In this document: positions 23,800-32,033 of the stretch, piece after piece
How the letters are laid out: each line of letters opens with the position of its first letter
How positions within the stretch are numbered: the first letter of the stretch is position 1
IMG/VR virus record: IMGVR_UViG_3300044612_001141
Coordinates: 1-38,362 of that record
Strand: one strand, 5' to 3'
DNA: 38,362 bases
From: a virus
Notes under the pieces: model-generated
The model's database searches: none
Told to the model about the DNA's origin: nothing
Seen by the model: only the letters and a program-made list of their open reading frames with translations
Made by a program: the position numbers and the translations under genes

Positions 23800-25078
23800 T
23801 TGTGTCGTCCTCCTCGGATTGGTCTTCGGCATCGTCGGCTGGGCTTTCCTCATCCTCGGCCGTCGGCTCGGGCATCGGCTCTGGTGCCGGTGGATCTTCG
23901 CCCACCTTGTCGAGCGTGGTCATGTTCAGCTGCACGAAGTGCTTGTCGCCTTCCGGCCCGATCGGGTTCAGGTTCTCAAGCTCACGAATCTCGTTAATCG
24001 TCATCCAGCCGTTTTGCAGGGCCGACACGTAGTACGCCGACCGGCTGGCGTGATCACCACGCAGCAGGCCGCTCACGCTGTGCTCAGCGAAGTACCGCTC
24101 GTCGTCCACGATGAGGTCACGGCTGATGGCCGCCTCCCACCGCTTGAGGTGCGGCAGCAGGCAGTGCTGGACGAACTCCGTTCCCTGCACTTCGATGTTC
24201 GAGTATGTCGAGCGAGTGAGATCCTGAATCATGTGCGGAGGAACGCGGAACGCACGGCATATCTCAATGACCTGGTACTGCCGGGTCTCAAGGAACTGCG
24301 CCGCCTCGTTGCTGCCGCTGAGCTCGTGAGCCTTCACGCCGTTCGGCAGGACCGCCGTGCGGTGTGCCCGATCCGGCCCGCGGTGCATCCGCTCCCACTG
24401 CTCCCGGAGCCGCTCCGACGCTTCGGCCGGGATCGGGTTGTCCGACTCCAGCACGATGCCTGGCCGGGCACCGTTGCCGAAGTACGTGGCACCATGGGCC
24501 TCCAACGCTTGGGCCAGGCCGATGGCATTGCGGAAAAGCTGGTACGTCGGCACCGGACGGATACCGTCCTCGGTCGTAAACCGCAGGGCAAAGATCTGAT
24601 CCTGCGAATAAATCGTCTGCCGGCCGTTCGGCTCGCGGTAGCGATACCGTACCGTGCCGTCTTCCAGACGCTCGGCCTCCATCCGCGACGAGTGCAGCGG
24701 CCACAACTCCGAGACCGCACCTCGAGCACCTGGGCGGATCTCCGCGTAGCTGGCGCCGTAATGCAGATACATGCCGGTCATCCAATCCCGAAACTCCTGC
24801 GCCGTCTGCCACGGGTTCGGCTGCATGTGCAAAAGCCGGTAGACCGGGTTTGATGCGGCCTTGGCCTTGCCGCCGTTCGGCAGCCGCTCGTAGACGTGCA
24901 GCGGCAGCGAGCTCACAGCGTCAGAGATCACGCGAATACAGGCTGTGTAGGCCGAGCAGGCCATCGACGTATCGGCTGTGACGCGGATGCCGGAGGCCGT
25001 GCGGGTGCCGCCCATGTCGTGCCACTCGATGCCACGCAGGTCGATCATCTTGAAATCGGCAGCAGCGTTTTCGCTCAT
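23789..25078 (-). CDS. HK97-family portal protein
   Basis: A 429-aa protein beginning at ATG 25078, overlapping the terminase stop (ATGA). It contains YTACIRVISDAVSSLPLHVYERLPNG, WQTAQEFRDWMTGMYLHYGASYAEI, and FRVPPHMIQDLTRSTYSNIEVQGTEFVQHCLLPHLKRWE, the hallmarks of the HK97 portal family. The acidic C-terminal tail is unconserved. It forms the dodecameric DNA entry ring and receives the terminase. Confidence 0.95.
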   Translation of the reverse strand: MSENAAADFKMIDLRGIEWHDMGGTRTASGIRVTADTSMACSAYTACIRVISDAVSSLPLHVYERLPNGGKAKAASNPVYRLLHMQPNPWQTAQEFRDWMTGMYLHYGASYAEIRPGARGAVSELWPLHSSRMEAERLEDGTVRYRYREPNGRQTIYSQDQIFALRFTTEDGIRPVPTYQLFRNAIGLAQALEAHGATYFGNGARPGIVLESDNPIPAEASERLREQWERMHRGPDRAHRTAVLPNGVKAHELSGSNEAAQFLETRQYQVIEICRAFRVPPHMIQDLTRSTYSNIEVQGTEFVQHCLLPHLKRWEAAISRDLIVDDERYFAEHSVSGLLRGDHASRSAYYVSALQNGWMTINEIRELENLNPIGPEGDKHFVQLNMTTLDKVGEDPPAPEPMPEPTAEDEESPADDAEDQSEEDDTNGN

Positions 25079-26676
25079 AGCGTGATGATGTCCCAGGATT
25101 GGTCGGGTGGCGTCGTGGTAGCTACGGCATGCAGTCCGAGAGCCATGACCAGCGACACAATGCCGTCGATACGCTCGGTGCTTTTGGCCTTGCTTGGCTT
25201 GATGTTGCCCTGGTGGTCCGACTGCACAGCCACGTTTCCGGCCATCCACGACAGCACCGGATGGTTCGCGTGGCGAATACGCTCCGACAGCACAAGGTTT
25301 TCCAGTTGCTTGCTCGGGCTCGACATCGAGCCATAGCCCTGCCCAAATCCTGTCACTTGGAGGCCATCTCCTTGCAGTTGTGTTGCCAGCTGCGTGGCGT
25401 TCCAGCGGTCGATACCCACCTGCCGGATGTTGAACTTCTGCGACAGTTCGACGATGTCTCGCCGGATCACGTCGTAGTCGGTGACGTTGCCATCCGTGGC
25501 CCGGATGTACCCGTCGCGAATCCAGCCGATGTAGTCCACCTTGTCCCGCTGCGTCCGCTCGGCAGCGTTCTCCTGCGGCACCCAAAACCACGGCATCACG
25601 TCGAACGAGCCGTCGTCGGCCTGACTCACAAGCACCAGGGCGCTGAGGTCGTACGTGGTTGCAAGGTCGAGGCCCGCGTACCACTCCCGCTGCTCGAGGT
25701 CGGGTGACAGCGGCCCGCCGCACTTGGCCCATGTGTCAGGCGAGATCCACCGCACGTCCTGCGTTGTCCAGACGTTGAGCCTGTAGCGAAGGAACGCGTT
25801 GAGCTTGGAGGGCGACTGCTCGGCCTCGCGGGCATCGGCTGCGAACGACTCCACCGTGATCGTCTCGCCCAGCGACGGGTTGGCCTTGTGCCAAGTCTTC
25901 GACGCTTTCCAATCGTCCTCCGGCGCCGCAGCGTAGATACACCCGAAGAAGGCCGGGTCGACGGTCGGGTCGGCGATGCACCGCTCAGCGTAGGCGTGCT
26001 GTTCCCAGCAGATGCTCTTGCGGTCGTAGCCGGCCGTCGTGATCGACAGCAGCAGCGGCGAGCGTCTGGCCGCACCGCCGTACCGCAGGGCATCCCACAG
26101 GCGACGGTCCCGCTGGGCGTGGAGCTCGTCGAAGAGCAGGGCGTGGATGTTCAGGCCCTCGGCCCTGAACGCATCGGCCGACAGCACGCGATAGAACGAG
26201 TTGCTGGCCTTATGGACGATCGTCTTCCGGCTGTCGATCACCTCGAGGTGCCGCGACAACGCAGGCGATGCCCGAACCATCGACGCCGCTTCACGGTAGA
26301 TGATGCCTGCCTGCTCGCGATCGCAGGCCGCGCCGTAGACCTCGGCACCCGGCTCCGAGTCAAAAGCGGTCATGTACAACGCAATGCCAGCGAGCGTCGT
26401 GCTCTTGCCTTGCTTCTTCGGAAGTTCGATGTACCCGACGCGGTGCTTCCGTGTGCCGTCCGGGTGCAGCCGGCCGAAGAGCTCACGCATTACGTGATGC
26501 TGCCACGGCAAGAGCTTGAACGGCTTGCCAGCGTTCTGCCCTTTGCTGTGGCGAAGGATCTTCTCGAAGAAGTGAACAACACGCTCGTACTTGGCCTGGC
26601 CCTCTTTGCAGAGATCAGGCGCCGTGGAGCTTGAAGAAGTCTTCGACTTCGTCGGTCGGCTTTTCTTGCTTGGCAC
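25075..26676 (-). CDS. terL: Terminase large subunit
   Basis: This 533-aa motor has Walker A-like LPKKQGKS (85-92), Walker B LLFDE (180-184), and a nuclease domain with D337 in GLDLATTYD, D423 in GIDRWN and the C-terminal RIDGIVSLVMAL. The protein packages DNA into the prohead and cuts concatemers. The start is GTG 26676 with AGGA upstream, overlapping the small subunit by 62 bases; no later start codon exists until well inside the ATPase domain. The family is that of HK97-like portal phages. Confidence 0.95.
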   Translation of the reverse strand: MPSKKSRPTKSKTSSSSTAPDLCKEGQAKYERVVHFFEKILRHSKGQNAGKPFKLLPWQHHVMRELFGRLHPDGTRKHRVGYIELPKKQGKSTTLAGIALYMTAFDSEPGAEVYGAACDREQAGIIYREAASMVRASPALSRHLEVIDSRKTIVHKASNSFYRVLSADAFRAEGLNIHALLFDELHAQRDRRLWDALRYGGAARRSPLLLSITTAGYDRKSICWEQHAYAERCIADPTVDPAFFGCIYAAAPEDDWKASKTWHKANPSLGETITVESFAADAREAEQSPSKLNAFLRYRLNVWTTQDVRWISPDTWAKCGGPLSPDLEQREWYAGLDLATTYDLSALVLVSQADDGSFDVMPWFWVPQENAAERTQRDKVDYIGWIRDGYIRATDGNVTDYDVIRRDIVELSQKFNIRQVGIDRWNATQLATQLQGDGLQVTGFGQGYGSMSSPSKQLENLVLSERIRHANHPVLSWMAGNVAVQSDHQGNIKPSKAKSTERIDGIVSLVMALGLHAVATTTPPDQSWDIITL

Positions 26677-27085
26677 CTAGCCGCGTCCTGCTGGTAGGAG
26701 TCAATCCAAACTCGCCCATTAGCGAAGCCTGCAGGCTCACTAATCCTCGATATAGCGGCCCGGCCGGGTTCGGTTTCACGCCGCCAAGGTCCGTCCTCAT
26801 GACCGGACCAGTGGCACGCAGCTCGAGCAGACACGCCTGCGAAGCAGCGTACACCTCGCACAAAGTCGCCAAGGCTTCGCCGTCGGCCAGAGTCAACGTG
26901 CCGAGCTCCAAGAGAAGCAGCACAAACTCGTTCCACTTCTCGACTGCGAGCGGCTCGACGAGCAGTCGCTTCGGCATCGGCGGCGAGCCCACCGGCGCCG
27001 GAAGGTCCGGCCGAATCTTCCGCTTGCCAGGGTTGCCAGCCAGCTTTTTCACAGAGGCCGGTGTCGGCCTGCGTCCCTTCGGCAT
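26615..27085 (-). CDS. terS: Terminase small subunit (P27 family)
   Basis: The 156-aa protein starts MPKGRRPTPASVKKLAGNPGKRKI; the KKLAGNPGKR signature identifies P27-type small subunits. Helical segments follow (AVEKWNEFVLLLLELGTLTLADGEALATLCEVYAASQACLLEL). It recognises packaging DNA and guides the large subunit. ATG 27085 is chosen; an upstream ATG at 27100 is possible. A 32-bp dyad element lies just before the gene and may be its binding site. Confidence 0.9.
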   Translation of the reverse strand: MPKGRRPTPASVKKLAGNPGKRKIRPDLPAPVGSPPMPKRLLVEPLAVEKWNEFVLLLLELGTLTLADGEALATLCEVYAASQACLLELRATGPVMRTDLGGVKPNPAGPLYRGLVSLQASLMGEFGLTPTSRTRLGAKQEKPTDEVEDFFKLHGA

Positions 27086-27097
27086 GCGACTACCCCA

Positions 27098-27129
27098 CAA
27101 ATTGCCGGGAAAAACGTCGTTTCAATTTG
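27098..27129. other. AT-rich nested dyad before terS (possible cos/TerS site)
   Basis: CAAATTG (27098-27104) and CAATTTG (27123-27129) are inverted repeats enclosing AAACG-T-CGTTT (27112-27122). The block is AT-rich in a GC-rich genome and lies in the 62-bp gap between HNH and terS, where cos sites occur in HNH-TerS-TerL phages. It could instead be a promoter operator. No direct proof of a nick site is visible. Confidence 0.4.
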
Positions 27130-27147
27130 CGGCCGCGCGCTCCGAGG

Positions 27148-27513
27148 TTACGACCGTGGTTCGCCAGATCGCACCCCCCCGTGGTGGGAGGCACCCTCCC
27201 CCCTCCGCGACGGCGGGCGCTCGCGGATGGTCTTGCGTGAGTGACACGAGCGACATCGGCACGCGCCGTTGTTCACGTCGTACCGCAGGTCGGGCCGTTG
27301 ACTCACCGGGACGATGTGGTCCGCGTGGTTGGCCTGGTCAATGCGTCCACAGTCCACGCATGCCCAAGAGTCGCGCGTGAGCACGGCTTGCCGCCACTTG
27401 CGATGGCGCTGGTCTGTGTATCCACGCACCGAGGCGCTCGGCCTGGTGCTATCGTCACGCGTGTGACGCGTACGTAGTCGCGGCGGCCTATGCGTGGGCA
27501 TCCTGCTGGGCAT
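27148..27513 (-). CDS. HNH endonuclease (packaging-linked)
   Basis: The 121-aa protein has WRQAVLTRDSWACVDCG, ANHADHIVPVSQRPDL and NNGACRCRSCHSRKT: a Cys4 HNH fold with the catalytic HADHI segment. In HK97-like cos phages an HNH protein next to the terminase is needed for DNA cutting and packaging. The ATG at 27513 overlaps the upstream stop (TGATG); ATG 27501 is an alternative. The Arg-rich ends fit DNA binding. Confidence 0.88.
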   Translation of the reverse strand: MPSRMPTHRPPRLRTRHTRDDSTRPSASVRGYTDQRHRKWRQAVLTRDSWACVDCGRIDQANHADHIVPVSQRPDLRYDVNNGACRCRSCHSRKTIRERPPSRRGEGASHHGGVRSGEPRS

Positions 27514-27791
27514 CAGTTCTTTGTCTCAGCGTCCGTAGATGTCGCACTCGACACATACCCGCTCTCACCTGAGCGTGGCTGCAACGCGTACAGCAAACGC
27601 GTCTGCTCGCCAAGTGCCTTAGAGATGTCTTTTTGCGTGTCGCCCAGCTGCTCGAGGAACTTGGTGTGGGCCTGCACGAGAGGCAGGAGGACATCCTGCC
27701 GCAGCATCCAGCCGCAGGCTACCGCAACCAGTACAGGAAAGCCCCATCGCTCGATGATGGTGGCCAGCGTGGCTTTTACTTCGTCGCTCAT
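27513..27791 (-). CDS. Holin-like small membrane protein (92 aa)
   Basis: One membrane helix (about 17-34, GFPVLVAVACGWMLRQDV), then a long amphipathic coiled-coil-like segment (LVQAHTKFLEQLGDTQKDISKALGEQTRLLYAL). The size, topology and place just downstream of other membrane genes and the papain-like peptidase fit a holin or antiholin. The start overlaps the upstream stop (ATGA). The holin call rests on context and topology only. Confidence 0.6.
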   Translation of the reverse strand: MSDEVKATLATIIERWGFPVLVAVACGWMLRQDVLLPLVQAHTKFLEQLGDTQKDISKALGEQTRLLYALQPRSGESGYVSSATSTDAETKN

Positions 27792-28147
27792 TTGGTTAGC
27801 TCATGCCTCATAACGATGAGAAATGCCCGATTGGCTCGCTGCTCAAGCCACCATTCCAGGATCTTCTGGACGATCAATGACACAAGGCCTTGCAGCAGGA
27901 ACGCCCACAGCATGCCATAGGAGGCCGAGTCGGCATTGGAGCAGGCCTGATGCAGTCGCTTCACTGAACGCTCGATATCGGCGGCCACGATTGCTCGCTC
28001 CTCATCCGATGCAGCCGCGTTCATGTAGTCAGTGGGCCATGCCTCAATTGTGAGCTGCACCAAGTCGTTGACCGTGGAGCGTCCGGCGAGAAGCCGCCGG
28101 GCTGGCAAGGAACGCCACACGTGCTTTTGCAGGCCGTCGAGATTCAT
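27788..28147 (-). CDS. Membrane-anchored protein (119 aa)
   Basis: ATG 28147 overlaps the lipoprotein stop (ATGA). The soluble N-terminal half (MNLDGLQKHVWRSLPARRLLAG..., EERAIVAADIERSVKRLHQA) is followed by a hydrophobic helix near residues 80-103 (YGMLWAFLLQGLVSLIVQKILEWWL). It lies in the putative lysis cassette. It may be a holin partner or spanin-like protein; no motif decides. Confidence 0.55.
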   Translation of the reverse strand: MNLDGLQKHVWRSLPARRLLAGRSTVNDLVQLTIEAWPTDYMNAAASDEERAIVAADIERSVKRLHQACSNADSASYGMLWAFLLQGLVSLIVQKILEWWLEQRANRAFLIVMRHELTK

Positions 28148-28389
28148 CGTTTTCCGGTTCCTTTGCACTCTGGGCACTGAATCTTCACGGTGCCGTCTCC
28201 GATGATGCCTGTGCCGTTGCAGTTATCGCACTTGCCAGAGGGCTTTGGTGCAGGCGTTGGCGTGATCTGCGAACGCAGACGCACAACGGCGTATGCCGTC
28301 TCACACGCGAGGTCTGCGTACATGCCGCTTCGATCGGCAGCAGTGCCGCAGCCGGCCAGGCAGAGCACGAGAAGGCCAGCCCACCTCAT
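28144..28389 (-). CDS. Lipoprotein with DnaJ-type Cys motif (81 aa)
   Basis: ATG 28389 overlaps the peptidase stop (ATGA). The N-terminus MRWAGLLVLCLAGC is a lipoprotein signal with lipobox LAGC, so Cys14 would be lipidated. The C-terminus has CDNCNGTG and CPECKGTG, two CxxCxGxG units as in the DnaJ zinc finger. Small lipoproteins in lysis cassettes can be outer spanins, but a zinc-binding C-terminus is not typical of them. Function unknown. Confidence 0.75.
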   Translation of the reverse strand: MRWAGLLVLCLAGCGTAADRSGMYADLACETAYAVVRLRSQITPTPAPKPSGKCDNCNGTGIIGDGTVKIQCPECKGTGKR

Positions 28390-29306
28390 AGCGCTACTCC
28401 GGTCCAATTGGGCATCCTGGACGCCTGGAAGCCGCTGTATCCCGCGTATGCGTACGAGTCACGGCCCGACAGCATCTTGTCGCAGACGGCAGCGTCGATC
28501 CAAAAGCTGCACGCCTTGACCTCTTCCGGGATGTTCTCCGGGAAGTGCTTGCCGACCGTGTTGGACCTTCCCCACGAATTGAAACAGAGCAGACCCGGCC
28601 GCTTGCCCCAGCGCAGGCCGCCAAGCGTCATGCAATGCCACCAGACGCCGCCGGGCTTGCAAAACCCATCGTCATCTCGGCTCATCGAGAAGCCCTGGCC
28701 ACTGCAGACCACGACCGGGTATCCGTTAGCGATCGCCTTGGCAGCCTCGACAAACGATGTGGCCAGCGTGGTTTCGCTGCAACGTCGCAAGGACGCGAAC
28801 CGCTCAAGCTCATTCGGCACACCATCACGGCCCCACTCACGCTCTCTTGCCGAGGAGTGCGAGTCGATCCGAGTGCCGCCGTAGTCCTGGCCGTAGTGCA
28901 GACAGCCCAGGTCGCGAACGGTCTTGGCAGCGTGAAACCCGGTGCTGCCGTCGCCGCCGTTGTTCACCTTCTGCCCGCGGGCCTCGACCCGGCTGAACCC
29001 GTAGATGCTCGCCTCTACAGTCCGGCCGCCCCACTGCTCGGACTCGCGCCGCCAGTGGATGTCGCAGGCCGCCAGCATGTCGATACCGAGAGCCGCACCC
29101 CAGCCAACACATGACCCGACGTTGCCCTGGCTGCCACGCTTCCACGAGGGCATGCACTTCAGCAGCGACTCGTACAAGAAAACGTCTGTCTTCTCGTCGG
29201 TTGTCAGGTCAGGCCCGGCCTGTGCGAGCGTGGGCCGCGCAAGCGACGAGACAAACGCCTCGGCGCCTGCTGGATCTGGATCGTAGCCAAAGGCGGCAGC
29301 TGCCAT
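28386..29306 (-). CDS. Papain-like (C1-type) cysteine peptidase, possible lysis enzyme
   Basis: The 306-aa protein shows the papain catalytic layout: Q60 (oxyanion) exactly six residues before C66 in SQGNVGSCVGWGAA, H224 in GGVWWHCMTL, and N243 in CFNSWGRS. The start has AAAGGG upstream. It lies among membrane proteins, a lipoprotein and a holin-like gene, so a peptidoglycan peptidase (endolysin) role is attractive because no other endolysin was found. It could also process virion proteins. The peptidase fold is well supported; the substrate is inferred. Confidence 0.75.
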   Translation of the reverse strand: MAAAAFGYDPDPAGAEAFVSSLARPTLAQAGPDLTTDEKTDVFLYESLLKCMPSWKRGSQGNVGSCVGWGAALGIDMLAACDIHWRRESEQWGGRTVEASIYGFSRVEARGQKVNNGGDGSTGFHAAKTVRDLGCLHYGQDYGGTRIDSHSSAREREWGRDGVPNELERFASLRRCSETTLATSFVEAAKAIANGYPVVVCSGQGFSMSRDDDGFCKPGGVWWHCMTLGGLRWGKRPGLLCFNSWGRSNTVGKHFPENIPEEVKACSFWIDAAVCDKMLSGRDSYAYAGYSGFQASRMPNWTGVAL

Positions 29307-29309
29307 GTG

Positions 29310-29780
29310 TCACCCTTTGGCGATTCCAGCCCATGCGATCGCCCGGCAAACCTCGACATACGCCTTACGCACGTCGGCGTCGACCGGCTTGACCTCGAGC
29401 GACAGGACCGATTCCATGGCCGTCTCGACCGCTGTACGCAGGCCGTCGTACGCTCCCGGCTTGTGCTCGCCAATGCGTCGCCAGCCGATGTCCAGAGCAA
29501 GGATGGTGAACGCCCGCAGGCTGCGGGTATCTGTGAACACAACGTCGGTGGCCACGGCATCGCCGGCCACCACAACGGCCGCCTTCTCCCACAGCTGCTG
29601 CCACAGCAGCTTGTCGCCAATCGGTGCAGACCTCAGGGCTTCCACGACAGGCGTAACAAGGCGTTGCATATCGTCACGAGGTGTTTCAACTGCTGGCGGT
29701 GCCAGGCTCTTTACGGGCGGCAGTCCGCCAACGGCAATGGCCGCCAACGCAATCGCCACAGCAAACCGGAGCGCAGTCAT
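29310..29780 (-). CDS. Signal-anchored protein of unknown function (156 aa)
   Basis: ATG 29780 overlaps the upstream stop (ATGA). The N-terminus MTALRFAVAIALAAIAVGGL is a signal peptide or anchor. The rest is helical (LLWQQLWEKAAVVV, RAFTILALDIGWRRIGEHKPGAYDGLRTAVETAM, ADVRKAYVEVCRAIAWAGI). It belongs to the membrane-protein cluster around the peptidase, so a role in lysis or the envelope is possible. No domain is recognised. Confidence 0.65.
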   Translation of the reverse strand: MTALRFAVAIALAAIAVGGLPPVKSLAPPAVETPRDDMQRLVTPVVEALRSAPIGDKLLWQQLWEKAAVVVAGDAVATDVVFTDTRSLRAFTILALDIGWRRIGEHKPGAYDGLRTAVETAMESVLSLEVKPVDADVRKAYVEVCRAIAWAGIAKG

Positions 29781-30049
29781 TTGGAGCCCTTGCCATTGCG
29801 AAGCATCACGTCGAGCAGCTGCTGGCACAGTGCCACGCCGTCTTCCATGCCGACGGCCCGCATTTTGTTGGCCAGGTCAAGGACCACACGCATTTCGCCG
29901 AGTCCGACCGAGGAGGCTGCGGCGGGCTCTTCGGCTTTGAGCGTTCGTGCCCAGGCATAGGCTTTACGTAGTCCAGCCATGATTGCTGGCGCAGCAACAA
30001 GACCCACAGCCGCCAGCCCGGCAACAAGTCGAATAGCGGCATCGTTCAT
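29777..30049 (-). CDS. Small membrane protein (90 aa)
   Basis: ATG 30049 overlaps the upstream stop. A hydrophobic N-terminal helix (IRLVAGLAAVGLVAAPAIMAGL, residues about 6-27) precedes a charged, helical tail (EMRVVLDLANKMRAVGMEDGVALCQQLLDVML). It could be a holin or anti-holin but nothing specific is visible. Confidence 0.6.
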   Translation of the reverse strand: MNDAAIRLVAGLAAVGLVAAPAIMAGLRKAYAWARTLKAEEPAAASSVGLGEMRVVLDLANKMRAVGMEDGVALCQQLLDVMLRNGKGSK

Positions 30050-30348
30050 CGCTTGAGCGCCTCCGCCTGCAGCAGGCACCACCGAACCATTGCCTCGCCC
30101 TCGGCTGTCCGCAGAACGGCTGCCAGATGCCGAATGAACTCGTCGTCCGCCCTACTGTTTGTCTTGGACGCGATCCACTCGCAAGCGTCGGCGACGATCA
30201 GACCGCGTTTAAACGGGTCCGACTCTTGGGCGAACCGCTGGCCGTAGCCGATGAGCGGCGCGTACGCCTGCACGAGTGCGATCTTCTGCCAGATGGACAG
30301 GCTTTCGCCGTACTCTGCCGCTTCCGCGGCTGTCAGTTCGAAACTCAT
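30046..30348 (-). CDS. Helical hypothetical protein (100 aa)
   Basis: ATG 30348 has GGAGGTG upstream; the longer frame to 30675 is a shadow. The product is all-helical and acidic (ELTAAEAAEYGESLSIWQKIALVQAYAPLIGYGQRFAQESDPFKRGLIVADACEWIAS). No domain is recognised. It couples by ATGA to the small membrane protein gene. Confidence 0.65.
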   Translation of the reverse strand: MSFELTAAEAAEYGESLSIWQKIALVQAYAPLIGYGQRFAQESDPFKRGLIVADACEWIASKTNSRADDEFIRHLAAVLRTAEGEAMVRWCLLQAEALKR

Positions 30349-30362
30349 GCGGGCACCTCCAC

Positions 30363-30722
30363 CTACCAATCTGGCTCTAGCCCGGCCATGTCTTGCAGTT
30401 CGGCTGGCACTTCGCAGGATTTCAGCTGAAAGCCCTGCCGCTTCACCACACGCCGCTCGTGCTCCGTGGCATCGTCCCAGGCTGCCCTGATCCGGCTGGT
30501 GGCGTCCCGGATCTCTGCCGGCGTCGGGTCGCGTTGCTCGCTTCTTTTTGGCTTGAACCGAAAACGCCTGTCGTGCCGAGGAGCGAGCGGCACGACAGAC
30601 TTCAGCCGGATGAGCTGGTCTTTGCTGATCGTCCAATGCGTGCAGATCGCCACCATGGCTGAGTGCGAGTCCCACTGCACCCGCAGGAGGTTCAGATCAA
30701 TCCTCGCCGTGTTGCCCGCCAT
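30363..30722 (-). CDS. GcrA-like HTH regulator (119 aa)
   Basis: The 119-aa protein has LLRVQWDSHSAMVAICTHWTISKDQLIRLKSVVPLAPRHDRRFRFKP, resembling the N-terminal DNA-binding segment of GcrA-type proteins (W..H..M..I......SKDQLIRLK..), and DPTPAEIRDATSRIRAAWDDATEHERRVV after it. The start at 30722 has GAGGTGG and overlaps the end of the glycosyltransferase-like gene by 26 bases. A role in late-gene control is possible. The family resemblance is moderate. Confidence 0.6.
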   Translation of the reverse strand: MAGNTARIDLNLLRVQWDSHSAMVAICTHWTISKDQLIRLKSVVPLAPRHDRRFRFKPKRSEQRDPTPAEIRDATSRIRAAWDDATEHERRVVKRQGFQLKSCEVPAELQDMAGLEPDW

Positions 30723-31584
30723 CGAGCCACCTCATGACGCACCTCTGCGACGGGTTCAGATACAACCCAAGCCCGGTCGCCTTGGCGATGCTCTCGTGGA
30801 ACGGAACGTGCTCGCAGTCGGCGCCGTCGTAGGTTCCCGCCAAGTACGCGTCGGTGCGGTAGATGCACAGGCCGCCCATCGCACTACACACAGGCACAGG
30901 TGGGCTGCCCACCGGAGGCAGCCAGTGGTGCTTCCAACCGCCAACGCCGTTCGTGTAGTCATCCCAGTAGGAGTTCAGCCGGAGTGCCCAGCAGTCGTAG
31001 TGCAGCCACGCAGCAATCGGCCGGGTGTGGCCCTCGGCGTTCGTCTCGTAGGCCGGATGCTGTAGCAGCGACACGCTGGCCATGCCGTAGCATTCCGGCA
31101 TTTCACGCAGCCACCCAAAGCCGTTCAGCACGCCCTCGGGTAGCCAGCCGCCCCAGGCGTCGAGGTCAATCACCACAACGTAGTCGGAGTCAGCGGCGCA
31201 ATCCCAGACCCACCGCTGGCAGGCCGTGCGGTACTCGGCGAGGGCCTCGGTGCGGCGGCCCGCAAACTCTGTGGAGAACTGCTGACGGCCGAGCCGCTGG
31301 CTCGTGAACGTGGCTTGGCGGTGCTTGCGGCAGAAGTCGGCGAGCACCTGGTCGGTACCATCCTCGTTGTCGTTGGTCTCGATGTGCAGCTGCCACGACC
31401 TGGCCGAGGCGCCAAGCATGGCGACACGCTCCAGATTGACCTCCAGAGGCCCCGCACAGTTGCGGGCGAGGCCGACGATTGCGATCCGGCTGTCGTGCAG
31501 CTCCTGCTCGCCGGCCGACACCATCTCGGCAAAGTCAGCCTCGAACGGCCCGACGGGCATCAACAGGTGCTTCGGGAGCTTCAC
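30697..31584 (-). CDS. Second glycosyltransferase-like protein
   Basis: The start is GTG 31584, overlapping rusA's stop (GTGA). The 295-aa protein has SRIAIVGLARNCAGPLEVNLERV near 32-54, and SDYVVVIDLDAWGG with a DLD motif at 140-142, the DxD of GT-A enzymes, then long segments with GMASVSLLQHPAYE, HYDCWALR and AMGGLCIYRTDAYL. It resembles glycosyltransferases that act on surface glycans. It is not close in sequence to the head-module gene. The substrate is unknown. Confidence 0.7.
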   Translation of the reverse strand: MKLPKHLLMPVGPFEADFAEMVSAGEQELHDSRIAIVGLARNCAGPLEVNLERVAMLGASARSWQLHIETNDNEDGTDQVLADFCRKHRQATFTSQRLGRQQFSTEFAGRRTEALAEYRTACQRWVWDCAADSDYVVVIDLDAWGGWLPEGVLNGFGWLREMPECYGMASVSLLQHPAYETNAEGHTRPIAAWLHYDCWALRLNSYWDDYTNGVGGWKHHWLPPVGSPPVPVCSAMGGLCIYRTDAYLAGTYDGADCEHVPFHESIAKATGLGLYLNPSQRCVMRWLDGGQHGED

Positions 31585-31979
31585 GTCACACGCACGGTGG
31601 TACGTGCCTCCGTGCCGTAGCTCTTCTCGATCACGAGCCGCCGCACCTGTTTGTCGTTGCCGATGATTGGGCCGATAGCATCCAGAACGGCTTTCGCGAC
31701 ATTGTCCACGTCCGGCAGCGGTGCCTCTGGTGCCGTTGGTTTCAAGCCTTTTTTGTTCGCGTGCGACTTGGGCCGGACGAACACGGCGTCGATCACGACC
31801 TCGACCGTGGCGGTAGTGGGCCGCAGGCCAGCATCGATCGCGGCGAGCTGCAGCGCCTTGCGGTACGCGTGGACAGCGTGACCTTTCTCGACGTAGGCGT
31901 GCGGGAACTTGCCGCGAGTCGTAATCTTTGCCCGAGGCTGCGGGACCGGCTCGCCTGGAACGCTAAACGTGATGGACAT
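31581..31979 (-). CDS. rusA: RusA-type Holliday junction resolvase
   Basis: This 132-aa protein has SVPGEPVPQPRAK at the N-terminus and LPDVDNVAKAVLDAIGP.IGNDKQV with Asp90, Asp92, Lys96 and Asp109, the acidic metal-binding set of RusA. The enzyme resolves four-way junctions during phage recombination. The ribosome site is weak (GGCGG). It lies behind a 322-bp gene-poor stretch with dyads, so it may have its own promoter. Confidence 0.9.
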   Translation of the reverse strand: MSITFSVPGEPVPQPRAKITTRGKFPHAYVEKGHAVHAYRKALQLAAIDAGLRPTTATVEVVIDAVFVRPKSHANKKGLKPTAPEAPLPDVDNVAKAVLDAIGPIIGNDKQVRRLVIEKSYGTEARTTVRVT

Positions 31980-32033
31980 GCCGCCGATATTGGCGGCCGT
32001 GTCAAGCTAAGCGGGCCAACAGCAAGCGGCGGT

